Part shown: one piece after another, positions 25,573 to 34,747 of the stretch
Numbering within the stretch: the first letter of the stretch is position 1
How the letters are laid out: each line of letters begins with the position of its first letter
From: Desertimonas sp963733085
Lineage (GTDB): Bacteria > Actinomycetota > Acidimicrobiia > Acidimicrobiales > Ilumatobacteraceae
Reading direction: 5' to 3'
Assembly (NCBI GenBank): GCA_963733085.1
Contig: CAVTBY010000010.1
Coordinates: 843,591 to 907,590 of the forward strand
Length of the DNA: 64,000 nt
The notes under the pieces: generated by a model
What the model was told of the DNA's origin: nothing
The model's database searches: none
What the model saw: only the letters and a program-made list of their open reading frames with translations
Position numbers and translations under genes: made by a program

Positions 25573-26184
25573 CTGCCGGTCGAGCCGACGCGGCGCAGCG
25601 TCTCCATCGCCGGGCACCAGGGCGACCCGGACACCGCGAGGGCCGGGCTTGCCTCGACCGACCCGGCCGTGCGCGCCACCGCCCTCGGCGCCCTCGAGCG
25701 CCTCGGCGCCGCGTCCGACGGCGACATCGTCGCCGCTCTCGCCGACGCCGACCCCGGCGTCCGGCGGCGGGCTGCGACGATCGCCGCCCGCCATCCGGGC
25801 GTCGACTTGACCATTGCCCTGGCCGATCCGGACAGCACGGTCGTCGAAGTCGCAGCATGGGCGTGTGGCGAACGGAGCGAGGTCGGCGACGACGTGCTGC
25901 ACCGGCTGATCAGCCTGGCGACGGACCTCGCGGCCGACCCGCTCGCTCGCGAGTCGAGCGTCGCCGCCCTCGGCGCGATCGGCGACGAGCGCGCACTCGA
26001 TGCGATCCTCGCGGCGACCGGCGACAAGCCGGCGATCCGCCGTCGCGCCGTTCTCGCCCTGGCACCATTCCTCGACCCCGGGCACGCCCGGGCCGGCGAG
26101 ATCGACGCCGCCCTGCAACGGGCCCTGAGCGACCGGGACTGGCAGGTGCGCCAGGCCGCCGAGGACCTCCTCCCCCGCGACTGA
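25573..26184 (+). CDS. HEAT-repeat protein, probable CTG start
   Basis: About 203 residues of repeated helix pairs (DPAVRATALGALERL; DPGVRRRAATIAARH; ESSVAALGAIGDERALDAIL; DWQVRQAAEDLL), the PBS-lyase-type HEAT pattern used for protein binding. The frame is open upstream of the first GTG (25669) back to CTG 25573. The extra segment (PVEPTRRSVSIAGHQGDPDT) looks like a genuine N-terminus. GAAGGA sits five bases before the CTG. I therefore favour the rare CTG start; GTG 25669 is the alternative. Confidence 0.75.
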   Translation: MPVEPTRRSVSIAGHQGDPDTARAGLASTDPAVRATALGALERLGAASDGDIVAALADADPGVRRRAATIAARHPGVDLTIALADPDSTVVEVAAWACGERSEVGDDVLHRLISLATDLAADPLARESSVAALGAIGDERALDAILAATGDKPAIRRRAVLALAPFLDPGHARAGEIDAALQRALSDRDWQVRQAAEDLLPRD

Positions 26185-26211
26185 CCTGACGCCCGTGACA
26201 AGCCGCCATTC

Positions 26212-26252
26212 TTGGCGCGGTTCAGCACCAAAACGGTGCTGAACCGCGCCAA
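26212..26252 (+). terminator. Perfect 18-bp hairpin after the HEAT gene
   Basis: TTGGCGCGGTTCAGCACC (26212-26229) pairs with GGTGCTGAACCGCGCCAA (26235-26252) around a 5-nt loop. It lies 28 bp after the HEAT stop codon. There is no T tract, but the stem is very stable. Confidence 0.75.
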
Positions 26253-26735
26253 CTTCGAGAAGCGCCGACAAGTCCCGACGCAGCGGTACGAAAACGGCCC
26301 GTTTCGGGGCCGCGGCGATTCCGATGCCGTAAACCGGTCACCACTGACCGCTTCGCGGTACCAGAGTCCGGAATCGGCTGAGGCGCCGGTTCTGAGGCCG
26401 CAAACCGGACACAGTTGTCCGGATCGTGACCTCAGAATTTGGGCACTCGCCGCAACGATCCCGCAGCACGACCTCTCCTCAGAGCCGTGCAACCGTCACG
26501 CAGTGCCCGACCCACACAACCCGAGGAGAACCGTTTCGTCGGCACTTCGGGCTCTGCCCGCGCAAAGCGGCCAGATCCGGCCCCCGAGTGACATCAGTGT
26601 CCTGCCCCCGTCGCATCGCAGCTACAACCTCCTGCTTCCGGAGCCAACGCGCCCGCCCGGCGCAACGACTGGACCCGCGGACGAGTGAGAAGCACCAGAA
26701 ATGCTTCGTGCGGCCGCAGGCCGCCTGCAACGAAC
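26253..26735. other. Long intergenic region with nested inverted repeats
   Basis: Nearly 500 bp without a convincing gene on either strand. It holds a CGGCCC/GGGCCG hairpin (26295-26312). It also holds a nested structure at 26390-26437: outer TTCTGAGG/CCTCAGAA arms around CCGGACA-cagt-TGTCCGG. Codon-position GC bias is weaker than in neighbouring genes. It could hold a structured RNA or a decayed gene; neither is proven. Confidence 0.45.
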
Positions 26736-26765
26736 TCGAGCGGAAACCTCCGGGTTTCCGCTCGA
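26736..26765 (-). terminator. Perfect 13-bp hairpin after the GNAT gene
   Basis: TCGAGCGGAAACC (26736-26748) pairs with GGTTTCCGCTCGA (26753-26765), loop of 4 nt. It begins five bases past the acetyltransferase stop on the minus strand. No strong T tract follows. Confidence 0.8.
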
Positions 26766-26770
26766 AGCCA

Positions 26771-27206
26771 CTACTCGAACTCGAACCGATAAACGTTGGT
26801 GTTGCGCTGGACGAAGCCCATGCGCACGTAGAGGCGGTTGGCAGCGTCTCGTTGCGGCCGCGACGTGAGGTCGACCTCCTTGGCGCCGCGTCGGCGGGCC
26901 TCCTCGAGGGCTGCCCGGTTGAGCGATTCGCCGACGCCCTGACCGCGGGCGGTTTCGTCGACGACGACGTCGTCGATCCACGCCTTCACGCACGTCGGCA
27001 ACGGGTACATCGCCAGTGTGAGGCTGCCGACGATCGCCCCGTCGATACGGGCGACGAACAGCGCGCAGTTCGGATTGCCGACTATGGCCTCCAGGCCCGG
27101 CGCGCCCCGGTGGCGGCGCCGAGGACGACAGCTGCGGGACCAACCGGTCGAATGCGGTGACGAGATCGTCGCCGACCTCGGTGACGATCTCGATGTCGGC
27201 GCTCAC
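26771..27206 (-). pseudogene. GNAT-family acetyltransferase interrupted by a frameshift
   Basis: The gene starts at 27206 (MSADIEIVTEVGDDLVTAF). After about 33 codons the coding sense changes frame in a CCGGGG run near 27105-27115. It continues as GAPGLEAIVGNPNCALFVAR, then WIDDVVVDETARGQGVGESL (acetyl-CoA motif A) and AANRLYVRMGFVQRNTNVYRF (motif B; key residues LYxRMGF), ending at 26771. A single indel restores a ~144-residue GNAT enzyme of normal length. It is divergent from the PAC2 gene with 30 bp between starts. Sequencing error and recent mutation are both possible. Confidence 0.75.
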
Positions 27207-27236
27207 AGCGCCGCGAGGCTAACGGGGGCGTAGGGT

Positions 27237-28118
27237 GTGCCGGTGGAGGACGTCCGGTTGCTCAGCGACCTTCGGTTGCGCCAACCCGTCCTGCTGTTCG
27301 CGTTCACCGGTTGGAACGACGCCGGGGAGGGCGCGTCGGGAGCGATCCGGGTCCTCGCCGAGCACTGGGACGCCACGCACATCGCCGAGTTCGACGCCGA
27401 GCCGTTCACCGACTTCGCCACCGTTCGCCCGTTCGTCGTCATCGACGAAGGCCGCCGGCAGATCGTCTGGCCAACGGTCGACGTGTGGGCGGCGTCGCTT
27501 CCCTCGACCGACGTCTTGCTCGTCATCGGACCGGAACCCGCGCTGCAGTGGCGACGGTTCTGCGAAGAGGTCGTCAGCTTGGCCGAGCACTACGACGTGT
27601 CGATGGCGATCGGCCTCGGCGCGCTCCTCGCCGAGTACCCGCATCGCCGGCCCGCACACCTCACCGCGACGTCTACCGACGAGGCGTTGCGTACCCGCTT
27701 CGGCCTGCGCTCCCCCAACTATGAGGGCCCGACCGGGATCGTCGGCGTGCTCAGCGACGCCATCTCGGCGGGAGGGACACCCACCGCGTCGTTGTGGGCG
27801 GCGGTACCGACGTACACCGCGCAGTTGGCCGCCGCCAAGGCGACCGCCGCCCTCGTGCGCGCCGTGTGCACGATGATCCGCGCTGCGGTCCCCGTGACGG
27901 CCCTCGCCTCGGCGATCGCCGACTACGAGTCGCGAGTCGCCGACTTACTAGAGGACGACAAGCTGGCGGCCTATGTCAGCCGACTCGAAGAAGCGATGCC
28001 AACACATGTCGATGAGGACGACGCCGGCGACGAGCTGTCCGGCGAGCTCGACGCCGACGGCGACTCACGCCTCGTCGCCGAGGTCGAGGAATTCCTGCGG
28101 GAGTCCGGCGACAGTTAG
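27237..28118 (+). CDS. PAC2-family protein (proteasome assembly chaperone-like)
   Basis: 293 residues of the PAC2 family, the fold of eukaryotic proteasome assembly chaperone 2, widespread in actinobacteria and archaea. Recognisable segments are PVLLFAFTGWNDAGEGASGA at the N-terminus, LLVIGPEPALQWRRFCEEV, SIGLGAL-like AIGLGALLAEYPHRRP, and PNYEGPTGIVGVLSD. The C-terminus is acidic. Its role in bacteria is not established, although many actinobacteria have proteasomes. No proteasome genes are in the window. The GTG at 27237 follows GGGGGCGTAGG; a GTG two codons later is also possible. Confidence 0.9.
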   Translation: MPVEDVRLLSDLRLRQPVLLFAFTGWNDAGEGASGAIRVLAEHWDATHIAEFDAEPFTDFATVRPFVVIDEGRRQIVWPTVDVWAASLPSTDVLLVIGPEPALQWRRFCEEVVSLAEHYDVSMAIGLGALLAEYPHRRPAHLTATSTDEALRTRFGLRSPNYEGPTGIVGVLSDAISAGGTPTASLWAAVPTYTAQLAAAKATAALVRAVCTMIRAAVPVTALASAIADYESRVADLLEDDKLAAYVSRLEEAMPTHVDEDDAGDELSGELDADGDSRLVAEVEEFLRESGDS

Positions 28119-28121
28119 GGA

Positions 28122-28173
28122 CAACCGATGGGTGCCAGGGGGACCGAATCGTCCCCTAAACACCCATCGGTTG
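28122..28173. repeat. Hairpin repeat R3, copy a
   Basis: CAACCGATGGGTG (28122-28134) pairs with CACCCATCGGTTG (28161-28173). An inner stem GGGGAC/GTCCCC (28139-28144 and 28151-28156) keeps the structure although its sequence differs from the other R3 copies. It lies between the converging PAC2 and Nudix genes and would serve as a two-way terminator. Confidence 0.88.
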
Positions 28174-28176
28174 ACG

Positions 28177-28869
28177 TCAGCCCCTCCAGATTGGGGAACG
28201 GACGCCGTCGAAGGTGGTGTGGTAGCGCTCGCCGCGGATCGCCCCGAACGCCTTCGGGCCCCACCACTGGGCGCCGACGGTGGCGGCGGGGAGGGCGTCC
28301 TCGGTGAACCAGCCGACGTCGGCGGTCTCCAGCGGGTGGCGGACGAGTTCGCCTCCGGTGGCCCTGCAGTGGAACAGCAGCATGTACATCGCGAAGCGGG
28401 TGAACCCCATCCGCTGGCCGTCGACCACGGCGAGCAACTGCTCCGGCTCGCACACGATTCCGGTCTCCTCGACGACCTCCTTGACGGCCACCTCGGCCGG
28501 CGAGTAGCCGACGTCCGCCCAGCCCGTCGGGTACAACCAGAATCCGGAGTCGGCGCGCTGCACGAGGAGGATCTCACCGCGGTCGTTGCCGACGACGGCG
28601 CCGATCGCCACCTTCGGAGTGACGTAGCCGGGCACGTCCACGCCGATCGACTGCATCCACTCCTCGACGAGATGGGTCTGCTCGCGGCGTTCCTCGGTGG
28701 CCACGAGCACCTCGTCGGCAGCCATCTTGATGTCGGCGGCAACCCTCAGCACCTCCTCGAAGCGCTCACGCTCGTAGAGGTTCTGGGTGAACCCGAGACC
28801 GGTGCGGGCGATCGCCGCCAGCGTCTCACTCCAGCGCACGAGGTCGCGAGTCGAGAGTGGGTCCGTCAT
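28177..28869 (-). CDS. Nudix hydrolase with N-terminal helical domain
   Basis: 230 residues. The first ~75 residues are a helical domain (LAAIARTGLGFTQNLYERER) like the N-terminal domain of Nudix enzymes acting on nucleotide sugars or NAD-type substrates. The Nudix box is GYSPAEVAVKEVVEETGI, with Lys in place of the usual Arg before the catalytic Glu. The domain ends with SPIWRG. The ATG start lies at the edge of repeat R2 (CGCAATGAC), with no clear ribosome site. Substrate unassigned. Confidence 0.9.
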   Translation of the reverse strand: MTDPLSTRDLVRWSETLAAIARTGLGFTQNLYERERFEEVLRVAADIKMAADEVLVATEERREQTHLVEEWMQSIGVDVPGYVTPKVAIGAVVGNDRGEILLVQRADSGFWLYPTGWADVGYSPAEVAVKEVVEETGIVCEPEQLLAVVDGQRMGFTRFAMYMLLFHCRATGGELVRHPLETADVGWFTEDALPAATVGAQWWGPKAFGAIRGERYHTTFDGVRSPIWRG

Positions 28870-28936
28870 TGCGTTCCCCGGCCACGCAGGCCGCTACTGG
28901 CCGCTCCTCGGCTGGCGCCTCGTCGCTCGCATCGGT
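28867..28936 (+). repeat. Dispersed repeat R2, copy 2
   Basis: TGCGTTCCCCGGCCACGCAG at 28870-28889 and the following GGCTGGCGCCTCGTCGCTCG match copies at 1186-1250 and 34288-34355. On the minus strand the element ends in the start codon of the Nudix gene. Confidence 0.8.
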
Positions 28937-29022
28937 GTGCCGCTACCCACTCGACCGTCACGGCGTTCACGCTACTGCTGGTGCCTGCCGCACGCCCGGG
29001 AGCTGGGCCTAGGGTTGTCTCG

Positions 29023-30327
29023 ATGAGCAGGGCCGCGACGTCGAGCTTGGTCGCTCTGGTGCTCGTCGCCTCGACTGCGGCGTGTGGGGGCGAGGCCGGT
29101 GAGGGCAGTGCACCAGTCAGCACATCACCGCCCTCCTCGCCCGATTCGACGCCGTCCACCGATCTGCCGACCTCGTCGTCGCCGGCACGAGCCGACGGGA
29201 TCTTGACAATCGGCACGTTGCTGCCGGACACCGGGCCGGGCGACCTGATCGGCCTCGCCGGGATCAACGCGGTCACCGTCGGCATCAGTTCGATCAACGA
29301 GGGCGGCGGCGTGCTCGGCCAGCCCGTGCAGTTGGTGACGGCAAGCGAGGGCACGTCGGTCAACGACGCCCGCGCCGGAATCCAGAAGCTCCTGGCCAGC
29401 AACGTCGACGCGATCATCGGCCCGGGATCGTCGCTCGTCACCCTCGAGGTGCTCGACGAACTGATGGAGGCCGGCGTCCTGGTCTGCTCCCCCACGGCGA
29501 CGGCGCTCGCCCTCAACGACTATCCGAATCGTGGCCGCTTCTTCCGCACCGTGCCGAGCGACTCGTTGGCGGGGCAGGCGATGGCGGTCGTCGCGCTGAA
29601 CACCGGCGTCGACTCGTACGCAGTCGTGTACCTCGACGATCAGTTCGGCCGGCCCTTCGCCCGTGCGGCGATGAGTCGCCTCGACGGGCAGGAGGTCGAT
29701 GACCTCTACGAAGTCCCATTCCCTGCCAACGCCACGCCGGAGGAGCTGGCTGAGATCGCCACCGCCGTTGCCGGCCGCTCGTCGCGGACGATCTTGTTGA
29801 TCGCCGACTCTGAGAACGGCTGGGCGATGCTCCAGGCGCTCGCTGCGGTGTATGAGTCCGATCCCGATCCCCCGTTCATCTTCGTCAACGACGCGTTGCG
29901 CGGGCCGCCCGATCCGGAGATCGTCATCGACCTGCCGGCGGAGTTCCGCGCCGCCATCGTGGGCGTGTCGCCGGTCGTGCCGCCGGACGTGCGCTTCGAG
30001 CCTCCCGGCGCTTACGCGACGAACGCCCTCGACTGTCTCAACCTGATTGCCCTGGCAGCTCTCGAGGCGGCCACCGACGAACCCGCGGAGATCGCCGAGG
30101 AGATGATCGACGTGTCGATCGTCGGCACCGTCTGCAACTCGTTCACGCAGTGTCTCAACATTGTCGAGCAGGACCGCAACATCAATTATCAGGGGCCGAA
30201 CTCGATCGACTTCTCGGATCGCAACGACCCCAGGAGCGGCCGAATCGGGACGTTCACGTTCGACGTCACTGGACTCGATATTCCCTCCGTCGGGGCGCTG
30301 GTCACGGAACAAGCGGAGGACGAGTAG
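29023..30327 (+). CDS. Extracellular ligand-binding lipoprotein (branched-chain amino-acid type)
   Basis: 434 residues. A lipoprotein signal ends at the lipobox STAAC near residue 21. A Ser/Thr/Pro-rich linker of about 35 residues precedes a type I periplasmic-binding fold (LTIGTLLPDTGPGDLIGLAG; VIGPGSSLVTLEVLDEL; VSPV-type hinge). It resembles LivJ/amide-family receptors that feed ABC importers or sensors. No permease or ATPase gene is nearby, so it is an orphan receptor or works with a transporter elsewhere. It converges on hemQ with 15 bp between stops. Confidence 0.9.
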   Translation: MSRAATSSLVALVLVASTAACGGEAGEGSAPVSTSPPSSPDSTPSTDLPTSSSPARADGILTIGTLLPDTGPGDLIGLAGINAVTVGISSINEGGGVLGQPVQLVTASEGTSVNDARAGIQKLLASNVDAIIGPGSSLVTLEVLDELMEAGVLVCSPTATALALNDYPNRGRFFRTVPSDSLAGQAMAVVALNTGVDSYAVVYLDDQFGRPFARAAMSRLDGQEVDDLYEVPFPANATPEELAEIATAVAGRSSRTILLIADSENGWAMLQALAAVYESDPDPPFIFVNDALRGPPDPEIVIDLPAEFRAAIVGVSPVVPPDVRFEPPGAYATNALDCLNLIALAALEAATDEPAEIAEEMIDVSIVGTVCNSFTQCLNIVEQDRNINYQGPNSIDFSDRNDPRSGRIGTFTFDVTGLDIPSVGALVTEQAEDE

Positions 30328-30342
30328 CGCTCGACGCGATCG

Positions 30343-31011
30343 TCAGTGGGCCGCCGCGGTGAGGACGGCGCCGATGTCGGTGAGGTAGCCGACGTAGAAG
30401 CGGCCGAACTCGCCATACAGCGCCGACGCCTTGTCGAATCGCATCGTGTAGACGACGTCCTTGACGACCTCGGGGCTGACGGCGAACAGCGTCACGCCCC
30501 ATTCGAAGTCGTCGAGACCGGTCGACCCGGTGATCAATTGCAGGACTTGACCCGTGTAGCGACGCCCGCTGCGGCCATGCTCGAACATCATCTCCTGGCG
30601 CTCGGCGAACGGCGTTGCGTACCAGTTCGCCGCCGCGCCGCGGCGCTTCGTCATCGGGTAGAAGCAGAAGACCTCCTTGCCGGGCGGTGGCAGCGTCGGG
30701 TACAGGCGCTCGTTGAGCATGTGCTCGGGCATGCCCTTGGCGTACTCGCTGACCTCGGTGAGGCTGACGTAACTGTCGACGACGCGCAGCCCGGCCGCCT
30801 GCAGGGCGCTCTGCAAGGCACGCAGCACGGTCCAGTCACGGTGCAACGCCATCACGGCGACATCGGCCTTGTGTCCGAGGATCGATGCCACGACCACCTG
30901 CGCGTCGGCGGAGGTCGCGGCCTTGACAGCCGCCTCGGCGGCCTCCCGATCGACGTGGGGCTCGGGAACACAGAACAGGTGCAGGACGCCGAGGCCGGTC
31001 TCGATTCGCAT
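30343..31011 (-). CDS. hemQ: Coproheme decarboxylase / haem synthase HemQ (ChdC)
   Basis: 222 residues, chlorite-dismutase family. HemQ converts coproheme III to haem b with peroxide, the last step of the haem route in Gram-positive bacteria. The signature FYPMTKRRGAAANWYATPF contains the catalytic Tyr. Downstream, QLITGSTGLDDFEWGVTLF and the VVYTMRFDKASALYGEFG segment are highly characteristic of actinobacterial HemQ. It is last in an apparent fdhD - phosphoribosyltransferase - hemQ minus-strand run, with a 4-bp gap to the gene before. No other haem genes are in the window. Confidence 0.93.
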   Translation of the reverse strand: MRIETGLGVLHLFCVPEPHVDREAAEAAVKAATSADAQVVVASILGHKADVAVMALHRDWTVLRALQSALQAAGLRVVDSYVSLTEVSEYAKGMPEHMLNERLYPTLPPPGKEVFCFYPMTKRRGAAANWYATPFAERQEMMFEHGRSGRRYTGQVLQLITGSTGLDDFEWGVTLFAVSPEVVKDVVYTMRFDKASALYGEFGRFYVGYLTDIGAVLTAAAH

Positions 31012-31015
31012 CGGA

Positions 31016-31666
31016 TCAGGCTACGGGCGGCGTGCCCGGCCGGCCGGCGAGTGCGGCGATCACCTCGGCGTCGCTGGTCTGGTCGAAGTCGTCGTAGAAC
31101 TGCCCGACCGCCGAGAACCAGCGTGGCGTGTCGAGGGCGACGAAGTCGTCGGCATGCGGCGTCACCCGGCGCTCGATGCCGTGCGGAGCGACGGGTGTCG
31201 CGAGGACGGTCCGTGACGCCCCGAGGGCGCGAGCGACCTGGAGGGCGGCGATCGCCGTCGACCCCGTGGCGATGCCGTCGTCGACGACGACAGCCGTCTT
31301 CCCGGCGAGATCGAGGCGGGGGCGATCGCCACGGAAGCGGCGAGCCCGACGGTCCAGCTCGGCGCGTTCGGCTGCCTCGACCGTCGCGAGTTGCTCGGCG
31401 CTCGCCCCCACCGTGCTGACGATGTCCTCATTGAGGACGCGCACTCCGCCCTCACCGATTGCCCCCATGCCGAGCTCCTCGTGCCCGGGCGTGCCGAGCT
31501 TGCGCACGACGATCACGTCGAGCGGCTTGCCGAGGGCGGTGGCGACCTCAGCGGCGACGGGCACGCCGCCTCGCGGCAGTCCGAGCACGACGACGTCCTC
31601 GTCGCGAAGATGGTCGAGCGCCGCAGCCAGTCTCCGCCCGGCATCGACGCGATCGGCGAACCTCAC
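31016..31666 (-). CDS. Phosphoribosyltransferase-family protein
   Basis: 216 residues with a type I phosphoribosyltransferase fold. VVVLGLPRGGVPVAAEVATAL starts the core, and the PRPP loop is VVVDDGIATGSTAIAA. VIVVRKLGTPGHEELGMGAI is the hood-like insertion common to the family often annotated next to dienelactone hydrolases. The substrate base is unknown. It sits between fdhD (19-bp gap) and hemQ (4-bp gap), consistent with one transcript. Confidence 0.9.
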   Translation of the reverse strand: MRFADRVDAGRRLAAALDHLRDEDVVVLGLPRGGVPVAAEVATALGKPLDVIVVRKLGTPGHEELGMGAIGEGGVRVLNEDIVSTVGASAEQLATVEAAERAELDRRARRFRGDRPRLDLAGKTAVVVDDGIATGSTAIAALQVARALGASRTVLATPVAPHGIERRVTPHADDFVALDTPRWFSAVGQFYDDFDQTSDAEVIAALAGRPGTPPVA

Positions 31667-31685
31667 GACACCAATTCAACTCGCA

Positions 31686-32483
31686 TCAGCTGTACACATT
31701 GAAGCCGTCGGCGCGAACGAAGCCGACGAGCGTGAGGTTGGCCTGGCGGGCGGCGGCGACGGCGAGCGAGGTAGGCGCACTCACGGCGACGAGCGCGCGG
31801 AAGCCGCCGGCCCACGCCTTCTGGACCATCTCGATCGACGCTCGGCCGCTGACGAAGAGGCCGGCGACGCCACCGGTCTGCGCCGGCAGCCGTCCGTCGA
31901 GGAGCAGGGCGCCGACGACCTTGTCGACGGCGTTGTGCCGGCCGACGTCCTCGCGGGTCGACACGATGTCGCCGTTTTCGTCGAAGGCGGCGGCGGCGTG
32001 CACCGCGCCGGTTTCCCCGAACAGACCCTGGCCGCCGAGCACCGTGGTCGGCACCACCGCCAACACGTCGAGTGCGATTCCGTCGTTGCCTTCGAACGGC
32101 TTGAGCCGATCGGTGAGGGCGTCGAGCTGGTCGCGTCCGCACAGTCCGCAGCTCGAGGACGTCATCCCGAGACGTGGGGCCGGAGCCGGGGCGACGCCAC
32201 CTGTGTCGACGGTGACGACGTTGAACTCGCTGTCGATCGCCGGGCCGTCGGCGCAGTAGCGCACGCCGGTGACCGGCGCCCCGGCGAGGAGCCCTTCGCT
32301 GAAGCAGAATCCGGCGGCCAGTTCGAAGTCGTTTCCCGGCGTGCGCATCGTCGTCGTGACGATCTCGCCGTCGAGCTGGATCGTCAGCGGCTCCTCGACG
32401 ATGACTCGGTCCGGACGTCGCGACTGTCGGCCGTCCGCGTCGATGCGGGTCACCATGATCCGCGCCACGTGCTGTCGTGCCAC
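31686..32483 (-). CDS. fdhD: Formate dehydrogenase accessory sulfurtransferase FdhD
   Basis: 265 residues. FdhD moves sulfur from a cysteine desulfurase to the molybdenum/tungsten bis-MGD cofactor of formate dehydrogenases. The catalytic Cys pair is in SSSCGLCGRDQLD, with conserved MRTPGNDFELAAGFCFSEGL (split motif, key residues TPGxDxEL) and STREDVGRHNAVDK. No formate dehydrogenase gene is in the window, but a MoaD/ThiS-like protein is encoded 1.9 kb upstream. It is the first gene after the groEL terminator on the minus strand. Confidence 0.95.
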   Translation of the reverse strand: MARQHVARIMVTRIDADGRQSRRPDRVIVEEPLTIQLDGEIVTTTMRTPGNDFELAAGFCFSEGLLAGAPVTGVRYCADGPAIDSEFNVVTVDTGGVAPAPAPRLGMTSSSCGLCGRDQLDALTDRLKPFEGNDGIALDVLAVVPTTVLGGQGLFGETGAVHAAAAFDENGDIVSTREDVGRHNAVDKVVGALLLDGRLPAQTGGVAGLFVSGRASIEMVQKAWAGGFRALVAVSAPTSLAVAAARQANLTLVGFVRADGFNVYS

Positions 32484-32514
32484 ACCGCGACGCTATCGAG
32501 GGCCGAAAAATGAA

Positions 32515-32557
32515 CCGCGGAGCGGAAAGCACCGATTCGGTACTTCCCGCTCCGCGG
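32515..32557 (-). terminator. Terminator of groEL
   Basis: CCGCGGAGCGG (32515-32525) pairs with CCGCTCCGCGG (32547-32557), with an inner ACCGA/TCGGT stem. On the minus strand the stem is followed by TTCATTTTT. This is the most classical intrinsic terminator in the window. Confidence 0.85.
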
Positions 32558-32573
32558 AACGGAATTCAACGGA

Positions 32574-34196
<1,623 letters not shown>

Positions 34197-34221
34197 CTGT
34201 GTCCTCCGTTGGACTCGGGTT

Positions 34222-34248
34222 TTAGCACTCAAACGGTGAGAGTGCTAG
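34222..34248 (-). promoter_or_regulatory. CIRCE element (HrcA operator)
   Basis: TTAGCACTC (34222-34230), a 9-bp spacer, then GAGTGCTAG (34240-34248): eight of nine palindromic positions of the consensus TTAGCACTC-N9-GAGTGCTAA. A further GCTAGCACTC partly repeats the half-site at 34245-34254. It lies 26 bp upstream of the groEL start, so heat-shock control by HrcA is expected; hrcA is not in the window. Confidence 0.95.
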
Positions 34249-34287
34249 CACTCTAGACGACCGAGTGACAGTGGACAACCGGCCGTT

Positions 34288-34355
34288 CACTGCGTTCCCC
34301 GGCCACGCAGGCCGTTGCTGGCCGCTCGCTCGCTAGCGCTCGCTCATTCGCATCC
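34288..34355 (+). repeat. Dispersed repeat R2, copy 3
   Basis: TGCGTTCCCCGGCCACGCAG at 34291-34310 followed by GGCCGCTCGCTCGCTAGCGC. It lies between groEL's regulatory region and the MoaD/ThiS-like gene's stop. Confidence 0.82.
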
Positions 34356-34363
34356 GCGGCAAC

Positions 34364-34636
34364 TCAACCACCGGCGACGGCGGGGATGATCGACACGGTC
34401 TGGCCGTCGGGGACCTTCGTGTCGAGGCCCTGGAGGTAGCGGACGTCGTCGTCGTCCACGAAGACGTTGACGAAGCGGCGTAGGGCGCCCTCGTCGAGAA
34501 GTCGCTCGGAGAACCCGGGATGGAGCTGTTCGAGCTCGGCGATGACGTCGCTGAGCGTCCCGGGGGCGACGTCGATCGTCGAGTTGCCGCCCGACAGCGG
34601 GCGCATGGTGGTCGGGATTCGCACGGTGACGGCCAT
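34364..34636 (-). CDS. MoaD/ThiS-family ubiquitin-like sulfur carrier
   Basis: 90 residues with a beta-grasp fold pattern: TVRIPTTMRPLSGGNSTI, DVIAELEQLHPGF, VNVFVDDDDVRYLQGL, and VSIIPAVAGG ending in the Gly-Gly tail needed for adenylation and thiocarboxylate formation. Proteins of this type carry sulfur for molybdopterin, thiamine or amino-acid synthesis. No activating enzyme is adjacent. It faces the glycerate kinase gene across a 111-bp gap that contains hairpin repeat R3. Confidence 0.92.
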   Translation of the reverse strand: MAVTVRIPTTMRPLSGGNSTIDVAPGTLSDVIAELEQLHPGFSERLLDEGALRRFVNVFVDDDDVRYLQGLDTKVPDGQTVSIIPAVAGG

Positions 34637-34680
34637 ACCGAAACCTTACCGTGCAGGTCAGGAATCAAGGCGAACGACGA

Positions 34681-34726
34681 CCGATGGGTGTTTTCCTGAC
34701 GGAACGGTCATGAAAACACCCATCGG
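34681..34726. repeat. Hairpin repeat R3, copy b (in a divergent promoter)
   Basis: CCGATGGGTGTTTTC (34681-34695) pairs with GAAAACACCCATCGG (34712-34726). Near-identical to 56359-56404. It lies between two divergent start codons, 44 bp before the MoaD/ThiS-like start and 21 bp before glycerate kinase, a position where a terminator would not be expected. Confidence 0.9.
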
Positions 34727-34747
34727 TTGGTCATTACGGTGGCGGCG

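Noticed and set aside
26212..26688. A 158-codon plus-strand gene after the HEAT protein
   Set aside because: It starts inside the hairpin terminator, has no ribosome site, and its product is compositionally random with no hydrophobic core.
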